NCBI GenBank assembly: GCA_002104905.1
Contig: MCFE01000004.1
Span: 124,001 to 188,000, forward strand
DNA length: 64,000 bases
From: Basidiobolus meristosporus CBS 931.73
Taxonomy: Eukaryota > Basidiobolomycota > Basidiobolomycetes > Basidiobolales > Basidiobolaceae
Direction: 5' to 3'
Part shown: one piece after another, positions 34,748 to 46,850 of the stretch
How positions within the stretch are numbered: position 1 is the first letter of the stretch
Layout: every line of letters starts with the position of its first letter
Translations under genes and position numbers: made by a program
The notes under the pieces: model-generated
What the model saw: the letters and a program-made list of their open reading frames with translations, nothing else
Database searches by the model: none
What the model was told of the DNA's origin: nothing

Positions 34748-35116
34748 TGTTGCAACTTAAGAAGTGAATTGGATAAAAGGAGCTTATCAAGATATAGTGA
34801 TAATAGCTGAGCAGCTATTAATTCATAAAGTGGATCAGTATTTATACCTTTCTAGAAGTAATACAACTGTAACACTAAGTAAGGAGGGTTTCTTGACAAT
34901 CAGGAGTATTCTGTAACAGTTTCAGGATTACTACATAGTGTTTGGTAAAAAAGTGTCAATTTGATCTTTGCTATGAGAATAATCATAGGTTCATAGATGT
35001 GAAGAAACTGGCAAAGTTAGGGCTGCAAATAAGTCCTACAGTGACCACAATTAGTCCAGAATTGTTAAGTAAATTTTTTGGTGCTGCATGATACCAAATA
35101 GTCCAATATTTCAACA
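34748..35116 (-). repeat. 5' LTR of C3
   Basis: 369 bp. On the plus strand it reads TGTTGCAACTTAAG to CCAATATTTCAACA. Confidence 0.9.
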
Positions 35117-35484
35117 TGTTACAAGTCTTGATATAAGAGTTGTAGAGTAATAGGGAGTTTGGCTAGTATTGTATTCACTAAAGTGTGAATTGATCTTTAT
35201 TGAGGTTTCAGCAGGTCCTTGAATACATTTTGCTAGAGGTATTGCTGACTGATTGTATTTCCTAATATAGTCTGTGGCTGATGACTCAGATAATTGCATT
35301 ATCATTGCCCATGATACAATACTTAATATATCTACTTCTGTATGATAAGAATCTGCTAACTCATCTTCTTACTAATAATACTGATCAGATAGATGACATT
35401 GAAAAACTGATAGGCTAAGCATAAAACTAAATGATTTGACTAAAAACTGAATCAACTTAAACATTCAAGTGGTAGATCATAATA
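35117..35484 (-). repeat. 5' LTR of G3
   Basis: 368 bp. On the plus strand it reads TGTTACAAGTC to GATCATAATA. Its length equals that of the G1 and G2 LTRs. The last bases are mutated from AACA. Confidence 0.85.
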
Positions 35485-35861
35485 TTTAATCATTTCAGAG
35501 TGAGAGAAGAGCTTACATTTGCATATCTAAGGAGATTCAGCATATCAGCAAGTAAAAACTAACAAATGACATATATGGAGAAAACAGCACAATAGGTAAA
35601 ATAGCCAAGATACTAATTAATCCTTAGTATATTCAAACAAGAAGACATTCACTGAGAGAAATGTGTATGGGGCATTATTACAAGTAAATAAAGCAAGATA
35701 CACACTTTTCTGAGCAATGTAAATAAAATTGAATAAGATTATCAGTAACTGTATCCTGCCACTGGCATGATGGCAGTCATTATAGTACCAGAGAGCACCA
35801 TATGGTGGCAGATCAATCCAGCACTATAGACAGGCTAGGACTAAGTGGCATTTACCAACAT
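35485..35861 (+). mobile_element. Harbinger-type transposon, 3' remnant
   Basis: It matches 24217-24598 (the transposase C-terminus, GAAGACATTCACTGAGAGAAATGTG-type segment, CTGCCACTGGCATGATGG, and the terminal ACATAACAAGTTT). Only the 3' third survives, next to the G3 LTR. Confidence 0.75.
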
Positions 35862-38800
35862 AACAAGTTTACTCCTTGAATCTTTTGGTAAATACAATCT
35901 GAATATCTTAGGTAACTATTGCACTATAAGAAATAAATGTGACAATCCCCTCAGAAGGCCATCACAAAAATAAATTATCATGGCTAAGAGTTATTGGTCC
36001 CATCAGGAAATCATGCAAGGACCATTAAAAAGAATTGTACTTCACACTTTGCATAAACTCAATCAAAATATTTCATCACAATTATAGATAAGTGGCATTT
36101 AATTGATTTTCTGCCAATTCTTTTGCTTTTTGATCTGCAACACTCAATCATCTTCTGCATTTGTGTACCTTGATTGACTATTACCCTGTTTCCAACACCC
36201 CTTACTTCCTGACTCTACCAAAGCTCTTACTTCTCATACATACAAATTGGCTTTTATATTAAAGCTTCAGTTATAACCCAATTGATAGTTTTGCTGACCT
36301 ACAGATGTCTCTATAGCCAATACTAATATTAAGCACAACCCCATACTTAACAAGTAACTTCATTAAGATCCACCACTTATAAACATTTCTGTTGTAAAGT
36401 CCTTTTTCCATGACTTTGGCATGTGCCCTACAGCTCTATGTCATTGTTCACTCACTGGTTCCCATATATTCTGGCTTCAGCAGGCATTGGAAGGTCTGGT
36501 ACTTTATCTGCCAGCTTTGCAATAAGTCCTTGCAATACTCAGGTATGCTTTTTTGCACACTGTGCCTAATGAAGTGCTGTAACCTCTTGGCGTGTATATT
36601 AGTGTTCAAAAATTCCACTGTAGGCACTGTGATAATCATTTGACTACTTGATATTGCTAACTTGTCTGTTAGCAATATCTCCACTCTCTCTACAATAAAG
36701 GGCACAAAGTCAGTGGTAGACAAATTACATTTCTCTGCAAGCTCATTTACCTCATTGGAGTGTAGCTCATCTCTCTAGGCTTCCAACTCTTGTGAAAACA
36801 GCTGTTGTCTTGTTTGAGATTGTTGTTACCTAATACAGGACTCAGCCTGTTCTGGGCCAATAGTGTTAGTTGGAAAGTACTACAGCTTTTTTCTTGTGGT
36901 TCCCTGCCTTTGGATTGGGTAGACTTCTTTCTCTTTACCTTGCCTTTGTTAGAGTCCTAATTTTTACTCCTACTTTGGCGAAGTGCTTCTTGTATTGTGA
37001 TACTTTTTCTCCATGATAGATGTTGCACAGGCACATCTGTTTCTGCCTGCCTGTCCCTTACCACCACTCTGGTGGCAACCAAACTATCTTTGCTTCTTGC
37101 TTTGTGCTTTCAGCCTTGCTTGATACCCGGTCCTGCAAGAGTCATGAGCTTTTATCACTGACAGGACTGTTGCAATTTAAGCAGTGATTTGGATATAAGG
37201 AACTTATCAAGATATAGTGATAATAGTTGAACTATTGTTTATTTGTAAGGAGGATCAGAATTTATACCTTTGTAGAAGTGCTACAGCTACAACACTAAGT
37301 AAGGAGGCTTTCTTAATATTCAGGAGTATTCTGTAACAGTTTCAGGGTTAATACATAGTGTTTGGTAAAAAGTGTTATTTTGATCTTCACTATAGGGGAA
37401 TAATCATAGAATCATAGATGTGAAGAAACTGGCAAAGTTGAGGCTGCAAATAAGCCCCACAGTGACCCAGACTAGTCTAGAATTGCTAAGTAAATTTTTA
37501 GCTGCTGAATAACACCAAATAGTCCAATATCTAAACATGGACCTTGAATGCTACTTTGACAGCATGATTCTTGCATTGAGCTACATATTTATCTTGATAA
37601 ATGCTGAGCTGATGCATCTGTCATTTCTTGCTTGTCCCTTGCTGGCACTCTCCGGGCTGCCTGGAACCTCTTGCTGTGACATTGAGCCACTGAGTATCTT
37701 CTTTGCAGCCAAGATATTCTGTGTTCTACTTGGGATTCTGATTGCTCTACATCAATTATTTAATCTCTCTGTCTCTGGATTATGTCTTGATTGCTCTGGG
37801 CCATCTCATCTATCCTGTAAGCCACTGCACCTATTTGCCTCAGTTGTACTTTGGTATAAGCTGACAACATACTTGCTAATATTGGTGGTGGTATTTCATG
37901 ATAGTCATTGGCTAGCCTTCTACTAGAGGAACTACTTTTGCTACATTCACATCTGCATGACTTTTGTGATCAGCTTGTGGTTCTGCTAATTTTCTCACTT
38001 GCCTTCTTTACTGAGAGCCTGAGAAGTTTGCATACTTACCTTCAGTCAGTGCACTGTTGACATGTCTTTTTAGAATATAGCACTGCTGGGTTCACTGAAT
38101 GTTAGAGCAAGCTGTTGTCCAACTGTTCTTCTGCTAAGGTTGGCAATGCAGCTTGGCTGGGAATCAGACGCCTTTACTATATCTTTTTAGAGCATATATA
38201 TGGAAGTAAGTCATACCAAATGGGAAATTGTGTTACATATACATGTTGTATGTGATGCCACAGCTTTATTCAAAATGCTTATTATGCTGGGTCATTATTG
38301 AATCTTCCATTCATGCAAGTTCAATATCTCAGATAAAAGACTCTCTTCAAATAGCATGGGTACTGACAAAAAAGTGATTAAATAGTGGTACATTTCTGAG
38401 TGTCAAGCTGTTTGCTCCATGGAGAAGATGACTTTGTTTCAACACCACAAGAGAGGGAAATACCATCTAGTGGTTATTATAACAAGCTTTGCAGCCATGA
38501 AACATGCCAATGGCTTGCAAAGTATCGAAAGCATCACAGCCAGTGCTTTGCCGTACAAGTCATCCTTGAGCAATCATCAGTCACTACTGTATCAATAATA
38601 TCTTGCTGGCCACTTGAAACTTCTGCACCAGCACCAAGCTGTACTCATCAACTTGCACAAGCTGATTTAGGTGGGTTTGGGCTACCTTTTGGCTCACATC
38701 AGCCTTCTGAATATGGCTTTTGGAGTGATAACTATGAAGCAGAAGGCTTGCTGATGAATTAGGAGCCTATTTCCTCTCACAATAATGCCCACCATGAGCC

Positions 38801-38950
38801 TGGCACATTCCCAAGATCCAATGAGACAACACCCACAGAAAAAATGTTAAGGATAATTATGCAGTCAAGTGAGTCCAGTAACCCATTTACTGGTGAATGA
38901 TTTGTTGTTGTGACTAGAAAAGTGGCTTACTTCCACCAATAGCAGTGATG
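35862..38950 (-). repeat. Unclassified dispersed repeat X, copy 2, split by a solo Copia LTR
   Basis: Parts 36050-36760 and 37680-38510 match the two halves of X copy 1. The minus strand reads an open stretch at 36448-36723 and, beyond it, a lysine-rich segment near 36900-37140 (KIVWLPPEW, RKRKKSTQSKG). This could be a nuclear or DNA-binding protein, but I recognise no family. The outer limits are uncertain. A solo LTR interrupts it at 37168-37537. Confidence 0.5.
37168..37537 (-). mobile_element. Solo Copia LTR (C1/C2/C3 family)
   Basis: 370 bp. On the plus strand it reads TGTTGCAATTTAAGCAG to CCAATATCTAAACA. It is flanked by AGGAC (37163-37167) and TGGAC (37538-37542), a 4-of-5 match. No internal sequence is attached. 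Confidence 0.85.
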
Positions 38951-39859
38951 GGAGCTTCAAGGATTTGCTGCTACCTTGTGCCAAAATCATTGCTCAATGC
39001 AACATTCTATGTGCTTAGTACAAATGGGAAACTATCATGCAGCAGGCAATACATGACCCAGAGACTGTTCTGTTACTGGCATGTGTTAACAGTTGTATCA
39101 CATTCACATCACAAAATGTCACCAGCGCAAGGTTTCCAACATGTCAATAATCCACCACTGCAGGAGGACAAAAATTTTCATTCTGTGTGTATAAGCCAGT
39201 AATACTCAGTCTGAAGATGCTTGTATAGGCAAACATATAGTGTGATGCCAGAAAGTATTGCCCTTAGTATCAATTAAGTGCAATTCATTGAGATACTAGA
39301 TAGATATACTGGAAGTGAAATGGAGAATTAGAAGATCCACATGATGTTCACTTGTTGTTTTACTGAGTTGCAACACAAGATTGGTACTGATTGCAGAACT
39401 ACATAAATCTGACTATTTGGTCATTATTAAGCAAGTCTTAGGAGTAAAGGTGCCAAGCTTACGCACATTTAGGTAAGCTTCAGATTTTCCTAAAATCCCA
39501 AACTTCACTGATCCCTAAAAATTAACAGATATCATACAAACTAATTTTCAAGTAAATATTGAGAAATATATCACTTAATCAAGTGCTAGTTCAAAATACA
39601 TCAATAATATGGTGGACCTCTAATTATTTCAAAACAAGCATATCGCTCATACTTGATAGCAAACTTTACATCCAATAAAGTAGCAACAGTTACTTTGAGG
39701 GTATATATGATAATGCCTTTACCTTGGCACTTGATGGATTCTCATTAAACAAATACTCTGGCAGCAAATCCTGCAGGCCACTTATTCTCATCAATCACTA
39801 TCTGCCACCTATTATATGGTATCAGAGCCAAAATCTGATGGTAGTCTCACTGGTATTTG
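38951..39859. other. No gene recognised
   Basis: AT-rich DNA with only short, unconvincing open frames. Probably repeat-derived. Confidence 0.35.
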
Positions 39860-40470
39860 GGCCTAATTCACTGCCAAGCCTGGATAGCTGCCTGTATCCA
39901 TTGGTGGATGAGTTTTGTATGCCATCCCAAAGGATACAAGTAAATGACTGTTATGTTAAATTGCATATTATTATCTGCATTGGAGATACCCCAGCCATCA
40001 GCTAAACAGACCACTTTTCTGGGCACAATGGAGAGTATTGCTGTCAAACATGTGAGATCCAGGGGTTGTGCTGCATAACTCACAAACATTACTATTTTCC
40101 AAGCACCAATATTAAAGACATCATCTTTCCATAATGAGATTGTATCAAAGTCTGCATACAATTGCAGCTAAGCTGGTAAGCTGCAAGTCATTGACAGAAT
40201 ATAGAATTAATCAAAACCCGAGCTACTAAAGGTATAGGGAGTCTATTAGTGCAAAAGCTTTCCACTGGGAGCAATGCATTTGCTCTTCAACAATATCCCA
40301 TTGCTGGTGACTAAGTAGTACATGGGGCAATTCAAGCTCAGTGAGTCACTTGAAATACCAGCAAAATTTGAAAGAATTGCCAAGATATTTACAAGCATCC
40401 ACTACCTAGAGTATTTTCCCCAAGCCCAAATCATTATACATATATATAAGCAAATATACTAATACAAGTA
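39860..40470 (-). repeat. Unclassified dispersed repeat Y, copy 2
   Basis: The reverse complement matches about 2150-2611. It continues beyond the point where copy 1 is cut by C1. No protein family is recognised. Confidence 0.6.
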
Positions 40471-40849
40471 CCTGATAAATCAGATATGTACTTATGCAAG
40501 TGGCCTTCTGAGGCAATTTCCAATTAGAGTACATTGAAATCATAGGTAGTTACATGTTGACATTATTGTAATATTTATATCTGAAGCAGATTACCAATGC
40601 CAACTTGAATCATCTATAGCTTTTATGCAAGGAGTTTAGTGTTGAGATTTCAGTAGCTATAGTACAAGCATAAAGCTGGGTGCATGGATCTCTGCAGCTA
40701 CTGCACCCATCTTTACTCCATCTTGGCTAGTGTGTGGAAAATGTAGCACCTTGCTTCACCTTATGAGAGTTTCCTTTAGAGCACATGTGTGAGGACATAT
40801 AAAGGGGAGTCAAGTTGCAGGTACCACCATATCCCAATCTCTTCAAGAC
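40471..40849. other. No gene recognised
   Basis: Sequence between repeat Y and the Copia C4 remains, with no supported feature. Confidence 0.3.
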
Positions 40850-42799
40850 TATCATCCTGTATTTGGTTTGTATCCACACCATGCTTCAGATGGAGTAGTG
40901 TCACAAAGTATTCTGTAATAACTCTTATTTTGAAGTTATATAGCTGTGTTAACTGATTCTACCCAAAAATCACAGGATAATTTCTGATCATAGATCAAAG
41001 TTCTTGTCATATCAATTATTGTGCTGTTTGCATGTTCTGCTGATCCATTTTGCTGTGGGGAGTATGGCACAGTAGTCTCTTGCTTTATCCCATGAATTTT
41101 GCAGAAGTGGATGAAGAGCTTGAGGTATACTCTCCACCATTGTCAGAGCATATTTTCATGATTTTTCACCATTTTCTCTCTCCACCATGACTTTGAACTC
41201 CCTGAGCTTAGACAGAGCTTCTTCCTTTCTCTCCATGAAGTAAACCCGCGTGAATTCTGTATAATCATCAATAAAAGTGATTAAATACTTCATCCCACCT
41301 AAGGACAAATTTTGCATAGGTCCACACAGATCTGAGTGAATTAGATCTAATTTTTTCTTAGTTTTGATTAACCCAGAGCTCTTGAACAGTTGTCTGGCTT
41401 GTTTCCCATATATGCAGGCCTCACAGTGGTCCAAATTAGCTGGGGGATCAATCTTTACTCTGGAAATCAGCTGATCTTTGATCATTTTGCACAAATAATC
41501 AAAATTTATGTGTCCAAATCTCCTGTGCCAAAGCATTGCTGTTTCTTCATTTTACCTGCTTATAGTGGCTTCCAAATAAGATTGAATATAAGTCAACTTG
41601 TATAGATTCTGATCACTGATACCCAAAGCAATATGGGCACCATTTTGATCAGTCATCTTGCATCCAGAATTGCCAAAGCTGAAACTGAGTCCTTCTGCAG
41701 TGGCCTTGCTTACAGATAGTAGGTTCTTGGCTATTTCTGGTACATGGAGTACTTCTTTAAAGGTCAGTGTATGGCTTCCTTCACTGCTTCTAAGGTTTAC
41801 TAGGATAGTTCCTTCTCCCACTGCATCAGGTGTCCTATAGTCACCCATGAAAACCTTCTTAATTGGAATTTCTTGAAATTGGGTAAAAGTTCTTTTAGGT
41901 GTGCAAAGTGTTGAGATGCTCCAGAGTCAATATGCCACATCTAAGAATCCTTGTTTTTGGTCATATTTAGTGCAGATATGAATAGTCTATCTTCAGCTGT
42001 TGCAGCATTTCCATGTTCTGGCTTCTTTTGATGATTATCTCTCTTTTTGAGACACTGGTCTGTTGTGTGTCCTTTCCTTTTATATTGGTTGCAAAACAGG
42101 TTTCTGTTGCCTTTGTAGGGTCTTGGGTACCTCCTTTGCTGGTTATCATTACTTATTAAAGCATTTTCTTCTTCCATCTTATTGGCGCTTGATTTTTTTG
42201 ATTCCTCATCCAGGCACCTTCCATATAAGTAATTTAAGGTCAAATCTTTAGTTCTGGACTCTAGGGCTGATACAAGGCTCTGAAACTTGTCTGCCAGGCT
42301 ATTCAGGATGGTAACTATTATATCCTCATCAGTAGGTGGTACACCCACAGATTCCATCTCATCTTCCAGCAGGGTAATTCTGTTAATTAGGTTTTTCATT
42401 TCTTCTCCTGGCAGCATCTTTAGAGTGAAGAATTTTTGTCTCAGATACATTTTCTTAGCAGCTGAACATGACTGGTAGGTGTTGTCTAATGCCTTCCAGG
42501 CATTCTTTGCCATTTTTGCTCTTGAGCATTGAATTAGCAATTTGTCCTAAACATTGAGGCCAATGCAGTTATAGGCACTTTGTTCTTTCTTCTGGTACTT
42601 TAAGGCTTCCTCTCCCACATTTTTAGGAGGGCATTCTTCTCCCATGACAATATCCCAAAGGCCTCTCTCTTGTAGCAGCATCTTCATCTTCACCTTCCAC
42701 ACTTGGTAGTTAGATCTATCCAACTTTTCAGCAGAGGGAAAAATTCCAGTAATAGCAGTAGTAGACATTGCAGAGAGTGACAGCTTGGGGTTCATAGCC
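40850..42799 (-). pseudogene. Copia family 2 (C4) gag to integrase remains
   Basis: Read leftward from 42799: a gag domain (NYQVWKVKMKMLLQERGLWD, then a UBN2-type segment 42540-41941) with a knuckle reading CNQYKRKGHTTDQC, so the first Cys-x2-Cys is altered. The protease region follows near 41950-41850, a GAG-pre-integrase (LWHRRFGHINFDYL near 41530), then an integrase (HSDLCGPM near 41330, SDNGGEY near 41145) with a frameshift near 41150. Reverse transcriptase and RNase H are missing. Proteins are clearly related to, but distinct from, C1-C3. Confidence 0.85.
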
Positions 42800-43131
42800 T
42801 GTTGTAAGAGTCTTGAAGATATTGGAAGTGATTGGGAGAACAAGTAGATTATGTGGTTTTCACTTAATGATTTATTGAATGTAAAAGTAGTATTTATACT
42901 TTTACATGGTCTTGGCATAATAAGCGCATATAATAGGTTAAGGAAGGTCCCAAGAGCATGTGTGCAAAGTTTGGGGCTGTTTGGACAACTTATCCAATTT
43001 TCATGATCTGGGTAAATATTCTAAGTAAATTCCAACAAGGAATTTGGTCAGTATTCCCTAGGATTTGAAGGTAATGATCTAAGTGACTAAGTTAGGTGAA
43101 TATTTAGGTGGAATTACAAGTTTTTACAACA
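42800..43131 (-). repeat. 5' LTR of Copia C4
   Basis: 332 bp. On the plus strand it reads TGTTGTAAGAG to TTTTACAACA. On the minus strand it is followed by AGGCTATGAACCCC, a variant of the anticodon-arm primer site seen in C2. Confidence 0.8.
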
Positions 43132-43408
43132 ATAGGCTTATATCCAAAACCCCTAGTACACTATATTAAGACAATCAATGATGAATACAACTAGGTAAAT
43201 ATCCAGCTTTTCATGCTAGAACCAAGGACATTAATATTAGACACCACTTTGTATGGGATGCTTTAGGGAATAACCTAACTAACTTATCTTACTGTCCTAC
43301 AAAAGAAAGGACAGCCAACATGTTCATCAATTCATTAGTTAGAGACAAATTTGAATAACTTGGATCACTGTTGGACATAACATAAATAGATATCTAGCTG
43401 AGTGAGAG
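43132..43408 (+). pseudogene. Copia family 2 (C5) RNase H end
   Basis: The plus strand reads HARTKDINIRHHFVWDALGN and YCPTKERTANMFINSLV, the conserved end of Copia RNase H. It leads into an LTR of the C4 type. It faces away from C4. Confidence 0.7.
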
Positions 43409-43718
43409 TGTTGCAAACTCATGGTAACACCAAATATTCACCTTACTCAGTTGCTTTCATGATTGTATTAAATCTTAGAGAATTCTGGCCAAACACCTTG
43501 TTGGGATTACCCAAACATGAGATTTCTCAAAGCTGTCTCAACAGCCCTAAACATTGCATGCCTGAAATTGGGATCTTTCTAAGCATATACTATGTATTAG
43601 TTTTTCCAAGATTATGTGAAAGTATAAATACTACATTCACATCCAATTAATCATCATATGAAAATCATATATTGGCTTGTCCTCCCAATCACTTCCAATA
43701 TCCCCAAAACTCTTACAG
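43409..43718 (+). repeat. Copia family 2 LTR (C5)
   Basis: It starts TGTTGCAAAC, ends near CTCTTACAGCA, and resembles the reverse complement of 42800-43131. Confidence 0.7.
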
Positions 43719-44060
43719 CACAATGTGCTTATGTTGTCAAGAACATGTAAAAGTAAAAGCATCACCTTTACATCCAATAACGCATTCAGTGAAAACCGCA
43801 TAATCTACTTGTTGTCCCAATCACTTCTGGTATCTCCAAAACTCTCACAATACTTCCCAATGCAGAAGTGATACTCACTGATTTACAAGAACCTGTGAAA
43901 ACCAACATGTACAGTACGCTTATGAAAGCTCCAAGATCTTGTGTATAATGTTTAGGGGCTTTAAGATAACTGGAGAACCACACACCTTGTAAAGCAGATT
44001 TTATATTAGGATCTTGCCAAGACCTTGGATTTTTACATTCAATAAATTATCTTGATGAAT
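43719..44060 (+). repeat. Copia family 2 LTR debris
   Basis: A fragment at about 43721-43855 matches the promoter-distal half of the LTR (ACATGTAAAAGTA, GTGAAAACC-CATAATCTACTTGTT). Weaker pieces continue to about 44060, where the transposon island ends. Confidence 0.55.
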
Positions 44061-45160
44061 CTACATATCACCAAGTAATCTAAGACACTCCTAAGCTCCT
44101 GCTGCTACTTTGAGCAAATCCGACAACAGAACATGTTGCAAAGGCTTTTTGGTAACTGGCAAATTTGCTTGCTAATACTCAATTGAAAAGTCATAGCGGC
44201 ACTTTAAAAATACCAGTATTGCAACTATAAATATCAACCAGGATTCAGTCGAAATTACAAAATTCATTTACTTTTGGTAACTCTGTCCTGCTGTCGTGAT
44301 TGGAGTAAGGAGATATTCGCGCATTATTTGAGGCCAGTAAAATGGAAATATATGTGAGAGATCAGTAAAGCAAACCACCGATGAAGCCTCAATTTATGTG
44401 GGTATATGGCGATAATTTCAAGGCAGAGGCTTGATTGTCTGCTATCAGTTTGCTACTGTGTCAGGAGGAATAGTCGTAAACGTCCCACACTCTCAAAGTG
44501 GAGCCATTTCATGAAAACGGCTGTATAAGAAGTACGGTATCATGGCATAGTTCAAAAGAACATAAGAACGATATAGGCTAGTAGATTCAACACTGTTACC
44601 TGACATGCGCCAAAACATGGGGAGCATCGTACTATGCTTGAGTCTGGTGGTAATCGCCATGCATCCAACTTTGCATATGAAGGAACACTTTAGGGGTACG
44701 CCATCTTCGCATTGGATTCATTCATCAATGTGAATCTAGCCTGCCTGTTCTTATAGTTACCCGCACACATGCTCAGCTCTTACCACCTTGCCTTAGCCTG
44801 CACCGACTCCCCATATTACCCCTGATCTCGCGCACTTGCTTCCTTAGATTACATATGCCGGAGATTATTGGAGGCCTATAATAAAGCACACGCACCCTAG
44901 TTCTTTGATTTTTTTCTCGTAACTACTGTTAGGAGTGGATTTTTACAACGTGGAACTACTCGGTCTCCCCACCAACACCAACTTCATGGCTTCTGGCCAG
45001 ACGAATCAATGATCGATTCTTATTTAGACTAAATCGAAGACACCATCACATTCTCCAGAACAATCAGGTTAGTCCCGGTCAAGAACCATACCAAGCCCAC
45101 CTCTGACCCCCGTTCAACTAATTTTGTAGTGTTGCCCGCTATTTAAGTAATTCCCTCTCA
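44061..45160. other. Intergenic transition zone
   Basis: No supported gene. Base composition rises in G+C after about 44280 as the sequence leaves the transposon island. It presumably contains the promoter of the following gene. Confidence 0.4.
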
Positions 45161-46616
45161 ATGAAACCTTCATACGTGGCCTGGACAATTTGCAGAGCAT
45201 CTCTACCTTTGATCCTTTCACTTAAATCTTTCCTGCCAACGTCTTCTGCATCCGCCACAACCACCACCACCACTTCTTGGCAAACATCTACGACTGCTGG
45301 ATCAACATCGTTTACTTCCCAGTCGACTATAGCTTGGGATACAGAGAATATTTCCCAGACCATATCGGTGATACCACGAGATGGTATGTACTTTTACTGC
45401 CCGTCATATGGAAACCAAGTACAGGCCTAAACTTGCATTTTCTGAGCAGTGCTGGAGGAGAACTGTGGGCCGGATATCTACTGTCTACCGAAGGCTGATG
45501 ATACATGGGTCATGGGGAAACTCCCCAGTGGTATGATTCGATGGAACCATAACCACCCTCTGTTCAAGGTGCAGGGCTATGTGGATGTTCGCCTTTTCGA
45601 GATGACCGACACCCGTAAGCCTGTCAAGGAGTGGATCAACATACACAACAACGACGGTTTGCTGACCGTCAGCCTAACCAAGGATACGGACTGGTTTGCA
45701 CTGACCCATGGCAACCGTGAGAACACCAGCATCATGAGACAGTTTCGATTCTTGATCACTCCGCATGGCGACTGGGCAGAACATCAACCTTGGGGACCAA
45801 TTTTCAACATAGAAGGTATGCACACTTGCTTTGCGACCATACTCTGTGCTTGTTGATAACCTGATCCTCCGTTAGAGCCCCCATCATTCGCCATCCAACC
45901 ATCCAATACCCATGCTACCGAGTCGGGGAAGCTAGCAAGAGATGCGCTTACCCCTTATGGCGCCAAGCCTACGTCTACGAATATCGAGGTAATGATCAGT
46001 AATGCTGATCCCTCGCCCAATCAGGATAGGATACCCCCTTGGGTAGTTGTCGGTATTGGTGCCAGCTGCCTAGTTACAGTGCTTGTTAGTGCCATATATC
46101 CTTTTGAAATCTTTACGGTAGATGGTGTGAGCCGAGAGTTTCATTTGATTGATTATCTATTCCTTAATTCGAGGGCATACATTGATCTTTGTAGTACGTC
46201 GTCGCCACCCCCCGAAAACCATCAGCCTAACGTTTGATGATGTCGGTACATTACCAACCCATGGCCCAGACTCGTCAGATGAGAAGAAAAATCTAGAGGC
46301 CGATGGCGGATCCCATCAATTAATCGGAACTGATTCCGATCAGACTCCCAATTCGTTGCGGCTAACCGTGAAAGACGCCCGAATGATCGCCGATACCTAT
46401 AGGCAGCTACTAAGAAAACCTAGCTGGAGTGGCAGGGACATCGAGACCCCCCAACGAACAAAATCGTATTACAGCGATGAACTGATGAAGCGGGAGTTAG
46501 CAGCCGAAGGAACTGGTGTGAAGCACGTTACGTGGACAACATTGTCGGCGCCGGAAACAGTTCCCGAAGACCAGGAATGGTCCAGAAACAGTATATTCGT
46601 TGAGTCATCTGCTTAG
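45161..46616 (+). CDS. Putative single-pass membrane protein with Ig-like ectodomain (Psg1-like?)
   Basis: Proposed exons are 45161-45383, 45450-45815, 45876 to about 46088 and 46195-46616, all in frame (about 407 aa). Donors GTATGT and GTATGC are clear at the first two introns. The third donor is uncertain (46089 or 46125, the latter giving 419 aa). Residues 1-31 look like a signal peptide ending SSASA, followed by a Thr/Ser-rich stretch. The middle domain (GKLPSGMIRWNHNHPLF, VNIH-type strand, FRFLITPHG, WGPIFNIEG) resembles beta-sandwich ectodomains of fungal ER/surface proteins such as Psg1. A hydrophobic span WVVVGIGASCLVTVLV follows, then an RRRH stop-transfer and a Ser/Thr-rich cytosolic tail. 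The family assignment is tentative; membrane topology is better supported. Confidence 0.6.
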
Positions 46617-46850
46617 CGGAAATGTGTCGGCCTCTGCGCTATTCCCTTGTTTTCTTCTAAACCGGCTTTATTTAAGAAAATGATCATATACAATGATTAA
46701 AGATAGATTGCTTGTATCCCGCTGTAAATAGTCGACTTGATAAAAAGATTTTGGGAACCTCAGTAGGAAGGCAGACAATGGTTAAATCATCATTATATGA
46801 TTTCTGTCAATGACACATCCATTGGGTTTCTTCATAGGTTCCAATGTTGT

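Larger units (their letters stand above)
29725..35116 (-). mobile_element. Ty1/Copia LTR retrotransposon C3 (old, RT-dead)
   Basis: Minus strand, with LTRs 34748-35116 and 29725-30094 and a perfect 5-bp duplication TGTTA (29720-29724 and 35117-35121). It is inserted at the LTR/primer-site junction of G3. The LTRs differ far more than those of C2 (well over 10% by eye), so it is old. It is the same family as C1 and C2. It is interrupted by foldback FB-C and has many stops and frameshifts. Confidence 0.9.
22918..35484 (-). mobile_element. Ty3/Gypsy LTR retrotransposon G3, 3' truncated and hit by nested insertions
   Basis: Minus-strand pieces in order are: 5' LTR 35117-35484 (368 bp), primer-binding end 29709-29719, gag about 27562-26794, fused gag/RT about 26809-26420, RT/RNase H about 26383-26060, RNase H to integrase 24988-24600, and an integrase fragment 23021-22918. 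The gaps are Copia C3, solo LTRs L1/L2 and L3, and a Harbinger-type transposon. TSDs or reconstructed target sites support each gap. The 3' end is lost at repeat X. Confidence 0.85.
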
